From Streptomyces xantholiticus (GTDB taxonomy: Bacteria; Actinomycetota; Actinomycetes; Streptomycetales; Streptomycetaceae): a stretch of DNA of 64,000 nucleotides. A program made the translations under genes and the position numbers. Of the stretch, positions 25,319 through 35,460 are shown in pieces. Each line of letters opens with the position of its first letter. Within the stretch, counting starts at the first letter, position 1. The stretch is from the NCBI RefSeq assembly GCF_014651015.1, contig NZ_BMWB01000002.1, positions 459,782 to 523,781 on the forward strand, written 5' to 3'. Under the pieces are notes generated by a model that ran no database searches, was not told where the DNA came from, and worked only from the letters and a program-made list of their open reading frames with translations.

Positions 25319-27976
25319 ATGAGCGACGAGCCGCAGCAGCAGGGCTGGACACCCCAGGACGCGACGGCAGCCGACCCGTCCGACAAGGACGAGAACGAGA
25401 GCAAGGCCCCGGAGACGGACACGGGCCCGGAGTCGGGCACGGAGACCGAGGCCGACACCGAGCCCGACCCCGACGAGGAACCCGCGGCCGACAACGACCC
25501 TGCCTCCGGCACCGACGCCGGCGAGGACCCCGACGACGGGGGCCCGGCCACCGAACGGGGGTCCGACGGCGGCGAGGCGCCCGACGCCGCCGCGCCCTTC
25601 GGGAACACGGCGAAGACGAAGAGGAGCCGCAGGCCCCGCCGCAAGCGCACCGGCTGGCGCCGCGCCGTCCCCACCTGGCGCATCACCCTCGGCACCCTGC
25701 TCGTCGCGTCACTGCTGACCATCGGCGGGCTCGTCACCGGCTATCTGCTCGTCGACATCCCGCCCGCCAACGCCGCGGCCACCGCCCAGACCAACGTCTA
25801 CCTCTACGCGGACGGCACGCACATCGCCCGCGACGGCGACATCAACCGCGAGAACGTCTCCCTCGACAGGATTCCGCTCACCGTCCAGCACGCCGTACTC
25901 GCGGCCGAGGACCGCGACTTCTACAGCGCTCCCGCCATCGACCCCCTGGCGATGATCCGCGCCGCCTGGAACACCGTCACCGGCAAGGGCAAGCAGTCCG
26001 GTTCGACCATCACCCAGCAGTACGTGAAGAACTACTACCTCGGCCAGGAACAGACCGTCACCCGCAAGGTGAAGGAGTTCTTCATCGCGATCAAGCTCGG
26101 CCGCAACCAGAGCAAGAGCCAGATCCTCGAGGGCTATCTCAACACCAGCTACTTCGGCCGCAACGCCTACGGCATCCAGGCCGCCGCCCACGCCTACTAC
26201 GGCAAGGACGTCCAGGACCTCGACGTGGCCGAAGGCGCGTACCTCGCCGGTCTGCTCAACGCGCCCAACGCCTACGACGTCGCCACCCACCCCGAGAAGC
26301 AGCAGGCGGCGATGGCGCGTTGGAACTACGTGCTCGGCGGCATGGTGAAGGAGAAGTGGCTCGGCGCCGCGGCCCGGGAGGCTCTGACTTTCCCCACACC
26401 CCGTCAGGTGAAACCCTCCAGCGGGCTGTCCGGGCAGGGCGGCTACATCGTCCAGGCCGTCGAGGACCAACTCGCCGCCCACGGCATCCTCGACGAGAAG
26501 ACCCTGGCCACCGGCGGCTACCGCATCACCACCACACTGCAGCGCCCCAAACAGGACGCGCTCACCGCCGCCGTCAACGACCGGGTGATGTCGAGACTCG
26601 ACAGCGAACGCGAGGCCGATCGCGACGTCCGCGTCGGCGGCGCCTCCATCGAACCGGACACCGGCAAGGTCGTCGCCATGTACGGCGGCATCGACTACAC
26701 CAAGCAGTACGTCAACAACGCCACCCGGCGCGACTACCAGGTCGGCTCCACCTTCAAGCCGTTCGTCCTCGCCTCGGCCGTCGAGAACCACTCCCTCACC
26801 CAGGAGGGCCGGCCGATCGCCCCCAACGCCATCTACGTCGGCGACAGCAAACGCCCCGTCCAGGGCTGGAACGGCCCCCGTTACGCCCCTGAGAACGAGG
26901 ACCACGTCTCCTACGGCCCCATCCCCGTCCGCGAGGCCGCCGACAACTCCGTCAACGCCGTCTTCGCGCAGATGGCCGTCGACGTCGGCCCCGCACGTGT
27001 CATGAGCACCGCCATCGCCCTCGGCCTGCCGAGCACCACCCCCGACCTGAGCCCCTCCCCCTCCATCGCCCTGGGTCCGGCCACCGCCAGCGTCCTCGAC
27101 ATGGCGGGCGCGTACGCCAGCCTCGCCAACCACGGCAAACACATCGCGTACACGCTCATCGAGAAGATCACCAAGAACGGCGTGGAGGTGGCGCTCCCCG
27201 AGCAGCGCACCGTACAGGCCGTCGGCCGTGAGGCCGCCGACACCACCACCTACGTCCTGCGCGGCGTCGTCGACGGCGGCACCGGCTCCGCCGCCCAGTC
27301 GGCCGGCCGGCCCGCCGCCGGCAAGACCGGCACCGCGGAGGAGGACCGGGCAGCCTGGTTCGCCGGCTACACACCCGAACTGTCCACCGTGATCGCCGTC
27401 ATGGGGCAGAACCCGCAGACCGGGGCCCAGACATCGCTGTACGGTGCGCTCGGCATGTCACGCATCAACGGCGGCGGCCCACCCGCCGAGATCTGGGGCC
27501 AGTACACGGCCGCCGCCCTCGAAGGCTCCCTGGTCCGGGACTTCGAGCTGCAGCTCGCACCCGGCGCGGACGACCCGCCGCCCGACCCGCGGGATCCGAA
27601 CGACCCGGGCGGCTCCCGCGACCCCGAGGACATCTACCGGCAGAACCCGGACGAACAGGCCGGCGAAGGCCGCGACAGCGGCCCGTACGGAGCAGGCGGC
27701 GGACGGCCCGGCACCACCCCGAGCACCGTCGCCCCGGGAGGAGCGCCCGGAGCAGCACCCGGTCAGCCGCCCGGCACCGGCGCATCCGCCCGGCCCGGCG
27801 CGGTCGGGCCCACCGCCCCGCCGCTGCCGACTGCGCCGGCGGCGCCGTCCACGCCCGCGACGCCCTTCACGTCAGCGGCGCCCACCACACCCGCCGCGTC
27901 CTCCACGCCCACGACGCCCTTCACGTCCGCGGCGCCGTCCACGCCCGCCGTCCGGCCGGCCGGGTCGGCTCAGTGA
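25319..27976 (+). CDS. Class A penicillin-binding protein (transglycosylase/transpeptidase)
   Basis: An 885-residue bifunctional peptidoglycan synthase. Residues 1-105 are acidic and disordered. A membrane helix lies at about 122-145 (ITLGTLLVASLLTIGGLV). The GT51 domain follows with AAEDRDFY (catalytic Glu about 195) and GSTITQQ. The transpeptidase domain has STFK (about 475), SVN (about 543) and KTGTAEEDRAAWFAGY (about 668). The last 150 residues are Pro/Gly/Ala-rich. It builds cell wall at the membrane. The ATG at 25319 is favoured; the GTG at 25304 is close by. Confidence 0.93.
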   Translation: MSDEPQQQGWTPQDATAADPSDKDENESKAPETDTGPESGTETEADTEPDPDEEPAADNDPASGTDAGEDPDDGGPATERGSDGGEAPDAAAPFGNTAKTKRSRRPRRKRTGWRRAVPTWRITLGTLLVASLLTIGGLVTGYLLVDIPPANAAATAQTNVYLYADGTHIARDGDINRENVSLDRIPLTVQHAVLAAEDRDFYSAPAIDPLAMIRAAWNTVTGKGKQSGSTITQQYVKNYYLGQEQTVTRKVKEFFIAIKLGRNQSKSQILEGYLNTSYFGRNAYGIQAAAHAYYGKDVQDLDVAEGAYLAGLLNAPNAYDVATHPEKQQAAMARWNYVLGGMVKEKWLGAAAREALTFPTPRQVKPSSGLSGQGGYIVQAVEDQLAAHGILDEKTLATGGYRITTTLQRPKQDALTAAVNDRVMSRLDSEREADRDVRVGGASIEPDTGKVVAMYGGIDYTKQYVNNATRRDYQVGSTFKPFVLASAVENHSLTQEGRPIAPNAIYVGDSKRPVQGWNGPRYAPENEDHVSYGPIPVREAADNSVNAVFAQMAVDVGPARVMSTAIALGLPSTTPDLSPSPSIALGPATASVLDMAGAYASLANHGKHIAYTLIEKITKNGVEVALPEQRTVQAVGREAADTTTYVLRGVVDGGTGSAAQSAGRPAAGKTGTAEEDRAAWFAGYTPELSTVIAVMGQNPQTGAQTSLYGALGMSRINGGGPPAEIWGQYTAAALEGSLVRDFELQLAPGADDPPPDPRDPNDPGGSRDPEDIYRQNPDEQAGEGRDSGPYGAGGGRPGTTPSTVAPGGAPGAAPGQPPGTGASARPGAVGPTAPPLPTAPAAPSTPATPFTSAAPTTPAASSTPTTPFTSAAPSTPAVRPAGSAQ

Positions 27977-28290
27977 CCGGAGGTCGCCTTCAGTCCCACC
28001 ACCGCGATCAGCAGCAGACACACGAAGAAGATCCGGGCGGCGGTCACCGGCTCGTCGAGCACGAGCATGCCGACCACGGCCGCACCCGCCGCACCGATAC
28101 CGACCCACACGCCGTAGGCCGTGCCGATCGGCAGGGACTTCGCCGCGTACGACAGCAGCAGCATGCTGACGACGATCCCCGCACCGGTGAAGACGCTCGG
28201 CCACAGCCGGGTGAACCCCTCGGTGAACTTCATCCCGATCGACCAGCCCACTTCGAGCAGACCGGCGACAACAAGCAGCACCCAGGCCAT
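27970..28290 (-). CDS. SMR-family multidrug/guanidinium transporter
   Basis: A 106-residue protein with four helices. The first has LLEVGWSIGMKFTEGFTRL with the essential Glu, the third IGTAYGVWVGIGAAGAAVVGMLVL, close to the SugE/Gdx sub-type. Its stop overlaps the PBP stop (convergent) by 7 bp. I looked for a guanidine riboswitch upstream (28291-28400) and did not see the conserved core by eye. The substrate is therefore uncertain. Confidence 0.88.
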   Translation of the reverse strand: MAWVLLVVAGLLEVGWSIGMKFTEGFTRLWPSVFTGAGIVVSMLLLSYAAKSLPIGTAYGVWVGIGAAGAAVVGMLVLDEPVTAARIFFVCLLLIAVVGLKATSGH

Positions 28291-28417
28291 GACGGCACCT
28301 CCGAGACGCGGAACAACGCGGGCAACAACGGGGTGCGTCGTCTTTTCCTACCCGGTACGGCGCGTCTCGTCGGGGTCCTCCCAACGTAGCAAGCCGCCCG
28401 GCCCCGGGCAGGACAAA

Positions 28418-28443
28418 GGGCTGGTGGCCTCGGCCACCAGCCC
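28418..28443 (-). terminator. Intrinsic terminator after GroES-like gene
   Basis: The perfect arms GGGCTGGTGGCC and GGCCACCAGCCC have a 2-nt loop. On the minus strand TTTGTCC follows, a short U-tract. It is 12 bp past the GroES-like gene's stop. Confidence 0.75.
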
Positions 28444-28454
28444 TCTTGCCACGG

Positions 28455-28811
28455 CTACAGATACAGCCCCGTGGAGTCCTCCGACCCCTGGAACCGGTCC
28501 GCCGCCACCGCGTGCAGGTCCCGCTCCCGCATCAGCACGTAGGCCACGCCCCGCACCTCGACCTCGGCCCGGTCCTCGGGGTCGTACAGCACCCGGTCCC
28601 CCGGCTCCACCGTCCGCACGTTCTGCCCGACGGCGACGACCTCGGCCCAGGCCAGGCGCCGCCCCACCGCAGCGGTCGCCGGGATGACGATGCCGCCGCT
28701 GGAACGCCGCTCCCCCTCCGGGATGTCCGTCCTCACCAGGACGCGGTCGTGCAGCATCCGGATGGGCAGCTTGTCGTGCTGGGGGCTGTGCTGATGGCTG
28801 TTGGCGCTCAC
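28455..28811 (-). CDS. GroES-like co-chaperonin
   Basis: A 118-residue protein. The barrel core matches GroES (MLHDRVLVRTDIPEGERRSSGGIVIPATAAVGRRLAWAEVVAVGQNVRTVEPGDRVLYDPEDRAEVEVRGVAYVLMRERDLHAV). It lacks a flanking GroEL gene and carries a His/Gln-rich N-terminus, as do the second GroES-like proteins of streptomycetes. It may serve a stress role. The start MSANSHQHSP is at 28811. Confidence 0.9.
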   Translation of the reverse strand: MSANSHQHSPQHDKLPIRMLHDRVLVRTDIPEGERRSSGGIVIPATAAVGRRLAWAEVVAVGQNVRTVEPGDRVLYDPEDRAEVEVRGVAYVLMRERDLHAVAADRFQGSEDSTGLYL

Positions 28812-28854
28812 ACGACGAACCTACCTGCCTCGGCGGCTTCCACGGGCCGCAGGG

Positions 28855-29175
28855 TCACAAACGGCGCCTGCGCGCCGAAACAGCGAGCAGGCCCACCAGA
28901 CCGACCGCCACCAGCGCCACCGGCACCAGCCGCTCCAGCCTCGGCGACCCGTCCTCGGACACGAACTTCTCCTTCACGTCCGACACGGAGCGGTTCACCG
29001 CGACGAACGCGCGTCCGGCCGTCCGGTCCACCGTCGAGGCGACCTTGGCCTTCGCGTCGCCGATGACAGTCTTCGGGTGCATACGCACACCGATCTCGTC
29101 GAGCGTCTCCGCGAGCTGCTCGCGCCGGCGGACGATGTCCGCCTCGATCTGCGCAGGGGTCCTGGCATCCGACAC
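28855..29175 (-). CDS. DUF3618 domain membrane protein
   Basis: A 106-residue protein. The DUF3618 motif ARTPAQIEADIVRRREQLAETLDEIGVRMHPKTVIGDAKAKVAST fills residues 4-48. A C-terminal helix (LVPVALVAVGLVGLLAVSARRRR) anchors it in the membrane. The GTG at 29175 lies 7 bp after GGAGG, so the longer open frame to 29367 is not used. It is divergent from the bcp gene. The function is unknown. Confidence 0.9.
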   Translation of the reverse strand: MSDARTPAQIEADIVRRREQLAETLDEIGVRMHPKTVIGDAKAKVASTVDRTAGRAFVAVNRSVSDVKEKFVSEDGSPRLERLVPVALVAVGLVGLLAVSARRRRL

Positions 29176-29302
29176 TGCGCTGCCTCCGTGGTCGTGTCCG
29201 GTAGTCCTTCGTCGACAGTCTGTCAGCTGAGGCGCGGCCGCACTCGTCGGCACCCCCATTACGCTCGATGCCGTACGCACCGACCGCCCATCGAGGAGAA
29301 CC

Positions 29303-29770
29303 ATGAGCGAGCGACTCCAGCCCGGCGACACCGCCCCCGCCTTCACCCTGCCCGACGCGGACGGCAACGAGGTCTCGCTCGCCGACTACAAGGGCCGCAA
29401 GGTGATCGTGTACTTCTACCCCGCCGCACTCACCCCCGGCTGCACCAAGCAGGCCTGCGACTTCACCGACAACCTCGAGCTGCTGGCCGGCGCGGGCTAC
29501 GACGTCATCGGCGTGTCACCCGACAAGCCCGAGAAGCTGGCCAAGTTCCGCGAGAAGGAGGCGCTCAAGGTCACGCTCGTCGGCGACCCCTCCAAGGAGG
29601 TGCTCGCGGCATACGGCGCCTTCGGCGAGAAGAAGCTCTACGGCAAGACGGTGACCGGCGTGATCCGCTCCACGCTCGTCGTCGACGAGGACGGCAAGGT
29701 CGAGCGCGCCCTGTACAACGTCAAGGCCACCGGCCACGTCGCCAAGATCATCAAGGACCTCGGGGTCTGA
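29303..29770 (+). CDS. bcp: Thioredoxin-dependent thiol peroxidase (Bcp)
   Basis: A 155-residue peroxiredoxin. The catalytic motif is FYPAALTPGCTKQACDF, with the peroxidatic Cys in TPGCT and the resolving Cys five residues on (Bcp type). It reduces hydrogen peroxide and organic peroxides with thioredoxin. GAGGAG lies at an ideal distance before the ATG. It precedes the tRNA-Leu gene. Confidence 0.95.
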   Translation: MSERLQPGDTAPAFTLPDADGNEVSLADYKGRKVIVYFYPAALTPGCTKQACDFTDNLELLAGAGYDVIGVSPDKPEKLAKFREKEALKVTLVGDPSKEVLAAYGAFGEKKLYGKTVTGVIRSTLVVDEDGKVERALYNVKATGHVAKIIKDLGV

Positions 29771-30059
29771 CCCGACGGCTTTCCCGCGCCTCGCACGCTT
29801 CGAGGACGGCTGCGTCGGCGCGGCCGGCCTTCTGGTGCCCGCGCAGGGCTCGGCGGCGGCGGCACTGGTCGGCATGATCGCGGTGGCGTGCAGGAAGTCG
29901 CGTGCGTGAAGGAGACCGCGCAGACGCCCCTCGACTGCTCCCCGCCGTCGGTCTCGTCCAAGGAAGAGGCCGCCGACGTGCTCCCGGCCCAGGCCTCGCA
30001 CCCGAAGTCCTGACCGGCAGGCGGCCGCACGGTCGCCGCCCACTACGATGGGCGCACAC
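29771..30059. other. Spacer between bcp and tRNA-Leu
   Basis: I find no convincing gene. A short rightward frame starting with GTG at 29908 (VKETAQTPLDCSPP) runs 35 codons and stops at about 30013. It has no ribosome-binding site and no recognisable content, so I treat it as noncoding. Confidence 0.4.
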
Positions 30060-30143
30060 GCGGCCGTGGTGGAACTGGCAGTCACGCTGGGTTTAGGTCC
30101 CAGTGGGGTAACACCCGTGAGGGTTCGAGTCCCTCCGGCCGCA
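30060..30143 (+). tRNA. tRNA-Leu (TAG anticodon)
   Basis: An 84-nt cloverleaf with a long variable arm, as expected for tRNA-Leu. The acceptor stem GCGGCCG pairs with CGGCCGC, discriminator A. The anticodon arm is CTGGG-TTTAGGT-CCCAG, anticodon TAG, reading CUA/CUG-type Leu codons. The T-arm GGGTTCGAGTCCC is present. The CCA end is not encoded. Confidence 0.95.
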
Positions 30144-30150
30144 CGTGCGC

Positions 30151-30185
30151 GAGGGGCGCGGCACCGCATCGGTGCCGCGCCCCTC
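30151..30185. terminator. Hairpin between tRNA-Leu and rdgB
   Basis: The perfect 15-bp arms GAGGGGCGCGGCACC and its complement enclose a 5-nt loop. It lies 7 bp after the tRNA and 6 bp past the stop of the leftward rdgB, so it can end transcription from both sides. Confidence 0.75.
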
Positions 30186-30191
30186 GACGGT

Positions 30192-30803
30192 TCACCGGGC
30201 TCGGCCCAGCAGTTCCTTCACCACCGGTACCAGCGCTCGAAACGCCTTGCCACGGTGGCTGATCGCGTTCTTCTCCTCCGGTGTCAGCTCCGCGCAGGTA
30301 CGCGACTCGCCGTCGGGCTGGAGGATCGGGTCGTAGCCGAAGCCGTTCGTGCCGTGCGGGGAGCGCCGGAGGGTGCCGGCCAGACGCCCTTCCACGACAC
30401 GCTCCGTGCCGTCCGGGAGCGCGAGCGCGGCGGCGCAGGCGAAGTGGGCGCCGCGGTGGGGGGTGTCGATGTCCCGGAGCTGGGCCAGCAGCAGCTCGAG
30501 GTTGGCCTGGTCGTCGCCGTGGCGCCCGGCCCAGCGGGCGGAGAAGATACCGGGCGCGCCGCCGAGGACGTCGACGCAGAGGCCGGAGTCGTCGGCGACG
30601 GCGGGCAGGCCGGTGGCCTTGGCGAGGGCATGGGCCTTGAGAAGTGCGTTCTCGGCGAAGGTGACGCCGGTCTCCTTGACGTCGGGGACCTCCGGATAGG
30701 CATCAGCGCCGACGAGGTCGTGGGTGAGACCGGCGTCGGCGAGGACGGCCCTGAGTTCGGTGATCTTTCCGGCGTTGCGGGTGGCGAGGATCAGTCGGGT
30801 CAT
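30192..30803 (-). CDS. rdgB: Non-canonical purine NTP pyrophosphatase (RdgB/HAM1)
   Basis: A 203-residue house-cleaning enzyme that hydrolyses dITP, XTP and similar nucleotides to the monophosphate. Motifs: LILATRNAGKITELRAVL at the N-terminus, TFAENALLKAHALAKATGLPAVADDSGLCVDVLGGAPGIFSARWAG, and TNGFGYDPIL and ISHRGKAF at the C-terminus. It follows rph and a small lipoprotein gene on the same strand, the usual actinobacterial context (rph-rdgB). Confidence 0.95.
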   Translation of the reverse strand: MTRLILATRNAGKITELRAVLADAGLTHDLVGADAYPEVPDVKETGVTFAENALLKAHALAKATGLPAVADDSGLCVDVLGGAPGIFSARWAGRHGDDQANLELLLAQLRDIDTPHRGAHFACAAALALPDGTERVVEGRLAGTLRRSPHGTNGFGYDPILQPDGESRTCAELTPEEKNAISHRGKAFRALVPVVKELLGRAR

Positions 30804-30811
30804 GCCCTCGA

Positions 30812-31198
30812 TTATCCGGGGGTGCAGACCTTGCCGATCTCGGTGGCCGCGTCGGTGACGGGGCTGATGTCCGGGGTGGCGTCGCCGCCCTCGATGGACT
30901 TGCGCACATTGTCGACGCCCGCGGCGAGGTCGTCCACGGCCTTGCTGAGGTCGGCGTTGTCGGTCTTGTCGCCGAGGCTGTCGAGTTCGCGGTCGATGTC
31001 GTCGAGCGCCTCACGGGCCTTGGTGGGGTCCTCGGTGGCGGTGGAGACGGCTTCCTGGAGCTTGTTGACGCTGGTGGCGATGGAATCGGCCGTCTCTACG
31101 CAGTCGAGTGCCTTGTCGAGGGCGCTGCAGCCGACGGCGGTGGGCACTATGAGGGCAGCGGCGGCGATGGCGAGTGCGGTGCGTCGGCGCGCAGACAT
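30812..31198 (-). CDS. Putative lipoprotein between rph and rdgB
   Basis: A 128-residue protein with a signal peptide (RRRTALAIAAAALIVPTAVGC) ending in a lipobox-like VGC. The rest is helical and acidic: DKALDCVETADSIATSVNKLQEAVSTATEDPTKAREALDDIDRELDSLGDKTDNADLSKAVDDLAAGVDNVRKSIEGGD. This looks like an extended coiled-coil hairpin on the cell surface. I recognise no family. It sits between rph and rdgB and is probably in the same operon. Confidence 0.8.
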   Translation of the reverse strand: MSARRRTALAIAAAALIVPTAVGCSALDKALDCVETADSIATSVNKLQEAVSTATEDPTKAREALDDIDRELDSLGDKTDNADLSKAVDDLAAGVDNVRKSIEGGDATPDISPVTDAATEIGKVCTPG

Positions 31199-31292
31199 GT
31201 GGAACGGTCCTCCCCGGGTACGGACGGGCGCACGGTTCGGCCCGTGCGCCCGTGTCTGTAAGACGCCCCATGGGGCGTTCTTGGTTGCGTCT

Positions 31293-32027
<735 letters not shown>

Positions 32028-32055
32028 GCTGCGAGCCTATCGGCAGATGGGTGAA

Positions 32056-32086
32056 GGGCCTGTTCCGGTCGGCCGGAATCAGGCCC
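32056..32086. terminator. Terminator between nagF and rph
   Basis: GGGCCTGTTCCGG (32056-32068), loop TCGG, CCGGAA-T-CAGGCCC (32073-32086): a long stem with one bulge. It lies 30 bp past the nagF stop and upstream of rph. Confidence 0.65.
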
Positions 32087-32117
32087 CTCGACGTGCCGGG
32101 GTGGGTGAGGGATCAGC

Positions 32118-32351
32118 TCACATCATGTCTTCGATGTCGGCGGCGATGGGGTCGGCGTCGGTGCCGATGACGACCTGGATGGCGGTGCCCATCTTGACGA
32201 CGCCATGGGCGCCGGCGGCCTTGAGCGCGGCCTCGTCGACGAGGCCGGGGTCGGCGACCTCGGTGCGCAGGCGGGTGATGCAGCCCTCGATCTCCTCGAT
32301 GTTGTCGATTCCGCCGAGCCCGGCGACGATCTTCTCAGCCTTGCTGGCCAT
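32118..32351 (-). CDS. nagF: PTS GlcNAc transporter EIIB subunit
   Basis: A 77-residue phosphotransfer subunit of the glucose/GlcNAc PTS family. The phosphorylated Cys is in the family motif EGCITRLRTEVAD, and the C-terminal VVIGTDADPIAADIEDMM completes the small IIB fold. It passes phosphate from EIIA to GlcNAc during uptake by the EIIC proteins encoded next door. The ATG at 32351 (MASKAEKIVAGLGG) is preceded by a suitable purine-rich stretch. It is divergent from nagE1, with a DasR box between. Confidence 0.93.
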   Translation of the reverse strand: MASKAEKIVAGLGGIDNIEEIEGCITRLRTEVADPGLVDEAALKAAGAHGVVKMGTAIQVVIGTDADPIAADIEDMM

Positions 32352-32547
32352 GTCTTTCTCCCTGCGTTCTGAGCGTTGAGCGCTGTCCCGGCCCACCGCC
32401 GCGGCCCACCGCCTCGGCCCACCGTAGGTCCGGCTTGTCACGGTAACGCACGGTTGGCCCATCTTCACGGGTGGGTAACCATCTTGTACCGAAAGATGAC
32501 GATCACCGGCGCCCTGTCGTGTGACCGGGCTCCAGGACCGTACCGCG

Positions 32548-32563
32548 ACTGGTCTACACCAGT
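32548..32563. promoter_or_regulatory. DasR box (dre) upstream of nagE1
   Basis: ACTGGTCTACACCAGT is a near-perfect match to the DasR consensus ACTGGTCTACACCACT and is itself a 16-bp palindrome. It ends 42 bp before the nagE1 start and lies between nagF and nagE1. DasR is the GntR/HutC-type GlcNAc-responsive repressor of streptomycetes. Confidence 0.93.
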
Positions 32564-32605
32564 CTGCTACACGTGCCGAACCAGGTCTGCTCCGGGAGGA
32601 CGCCG

Positions 32606-33862
32606 ATGAGCTCCGAGAGCGCGGCCGCGCCGCGGAAGAAGTGGCGGCACGGCCTCTTCCAGGGACTCCAGAAGGTCGGCCGCAGCCTCCAGCTCCCGGT
32701 CGCCGTGCTGCCCGCGGCCGGCCTGCTGGTCAGCCTCGGGAACCTGCTCGAAGCCACTCTGGATGGGCCGTTCTGGGACCGGACGGCCAAGGTCCTGGTG
32801 GAGGGCGGCGGCGGCATTCTCGACGGCAGCCTCGGCCTGCCGCTGCTCTTCTGCATCGGCGTCGCGATCGGTTTCGCCAAGAAGTCGGACGGCTCGACCG
32901 CGCTCGCGGCGGTCGCGGGCTTTCTCGTCTACTTCAGCACGCTCAAGGCGTTCCCCGTCGCGGGTTCGGTGACGGAGGCCATGCCGGAGGGCCAACCACA
33001 GAACCCGGGGGTGCTCGGCGGCATCCTGATCGGCCTGCTGACGGCCGTGATCTGGCAGCGCTACCACCGCACCAAGCTCGTCGACTGGCTGGGGTTCTTC
33101 AACGGCCGACGGCTGGTCCCGATCATCATGGCCTTCCTCTGCTGCGCGCTCGGCGTGCTGTTCGGGCTGCTGTGGGATCCGGTCGGTGACGCGCTGACCG
33201 CCTTCTCGAAGCGGCTGATCGACCTGGGCGCATGGGGCGCGGGCATCTTCGGCGTCGCGAACCGGCTGCTGATCCCGATCGGCATGCACCAGTTCCTGAA
33301 CACGTTCTTCTGGTTCCAGGCGGGCGAGTACAACGACGAGGGCACGGTGGTGCAGGGCGACCTGACGCGCTTCCTCGCCGGGGACCCGGAGGCGGGCCAG
33401 TTCATGGCCGGCTTCTACCCGATCATGATGTTCGGTCTCCCCGCGGCGGCTCTGGCGATCACACACTGCGCCCGCCCCGAGCACCGCAAGCGGGTGGCAG
33501 GACTCATGTTCTCTGTCGCCCTGACCTCCTTCGTCACCGGGGTGACCGAACCGCTCGAGTTCTCCTTCATGTTCGTGGCACCACTGCTGTACGGGCTGCA
33601 CGCGCTGCTGACCGGCGCCTCCATGGCCATCACCTGGGCGCTGGGGGTGCATGTGGGCTTCAACTTCTCTGCCGGCCTGATCGACTACGTCGTCAACTGG
33701 CACCTGGGCACGAAGCAGTGGTTGATCCTGCCGATCGGCGCCTGTTTCGCAGTGGTCTACTACGTGCTCTTCCGACTGCTGATCACTTTGTTCAACATTC
33801 CTACACCTGGGCGGGAGCCGGAGGAGGTCCAGGAGGAGATGGAGCGCGACGCGACGAAATAG
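32606..33862 (+). CDS. nagE1: PTS GlcNAc transporter EIIC, paralogue 1
   Basis: A 418-residue membrane channel of the glucose/GlcNAc PTS family with about ten helices. Visible signatures: LQLPVAVLPAAGLLVSLGNLL, IGFAKKSDGSTALAAVAGFLV, GFFNGRRLVP, GIFGVANRLLIPIGMHQFLNTFFWF and SFVTGVTEPLEFSFMFVAPLLYGLHALLTG with the sugar-binding Glu. The ATG at 32606 follows GGGAGGA. It works with nagF and a soluble EIIA to import and phosphorylate GlcNAc. Confidence 0.93.
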   Translation: MSSESAAAPRKKWRHGLFQGLQKVGRSLQLPVAVLPAAGLLVSLGNLLEATLDGPFWDRTAKVLVEGGGGILDGSLGLPLLFCIGVAIGFAKKSDGSTALAAVAGFLVYFSTLKAFPVAGSVTEAMPEGQPQNPGVLGGILIGLLTAVIWQRYHRTKLVDWLGFFNGRRLVPIIMAFLCCALGVLFGLLWDPVGDALTAFSKRLIDLGAWGAGIFGVANRLLIPIGMHQFLNTFFWFQAGEYNDEGTVVQGDLTRFLAGDPEAGQFMAGFYPIMMFGLPAAALAITHCARPEHRKRVAGLMFSVALTSFVTGVTEPLEFSFMFVAPLLYGLHALLTGASMAITWALGVHVGFNFSAGLIDYVVNWHLGTKQWLILPIGACFAVVYYVLFRLLITLFNIPTPGREPEEVQEEMERDATK

Positions 33863-33895
33863 GTCGCCTCCCGGCACGTACGAGCTGGTGGCACA

Positions 33896-33924
33896 GGCCC
33901 TCGGACCGTGACGGTCCGGGGGCC
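33896..33924. terminator. Hairpin after nagE1
   Basis: GGCCCTCGGACCG, loop TGA, CGGTCCGGGGGCC; 12 of 13 pairs match. It lies 34 bp past the nagE1 stop. Confidence 0.6.
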
Positions 33925-34000
33925 CTGGCGTTCGTTGTCCGGATCGTTACGCGGTCTGCAAAATTCGCAGGTTCCTTATCGAACCACCACCGTGCTACAA

Positions 34001-34033
34001 CAGGTCTACACCACTCAGTGGTGTAGACCACGC
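34001..34033. promoter_or_regulatory. Two overlapping head-to-head DasR boxes upstream of nagE2
   Basis: GGTCTACACCACT-C-AGTGGTGTAGACC (34004-34030) is a perfect 27-bp palindrome. Read as 16-bp dre boxes it holds one at 34001-34016 (ACAGGTCTACACCACT) and one on the other strand at 34018-34033. It lies about 90 bp before the nagE2 start, where the promoter should be. Confidence 0.85.
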
Positions 34034-34121
34034 GGTCCGGACCATAGGCCGCATTCCCCTTGAGACGCCGCCCTCCCCGTAGTCATGCCCTCCGGCGGCG
34101 CCTTGCCCACTGGAGGAAGTT

Positions 34122-35390
<1,269 letters not shown>

Positions 35391-35414
35391 GCCGCACGGC
35401 CCACTGCGAACGCC

Positions 35415-35442
35415 GAAGCCCCCGCGCTGTGTCGGGGGCTTC
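35415..35442. terminator. Terminator after nagE2
   Basis: The perfect 10-bp arms GAAGCCCCCG and CGGGGGCTTC have an 8-nt loop, 24 bp past nagE2 and 18 bp before the stop of the convergent MBL gene. Confidence 0.75.
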
Positions 35443-35460
35443 CGCGTTGTCCCGGATGCG

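Noticed and set aside
28291..28400. Guanidine riboswitch
   Set aside because: I could not find the conserved core of types I, II or III by eye; kept only as a low-interest finding.
29908..30013. Possible 35-codon peptide before tRNA-Leu
   Set aside because: It has no ribosome-binding site, no conservation that I can see and no recognisable motif.
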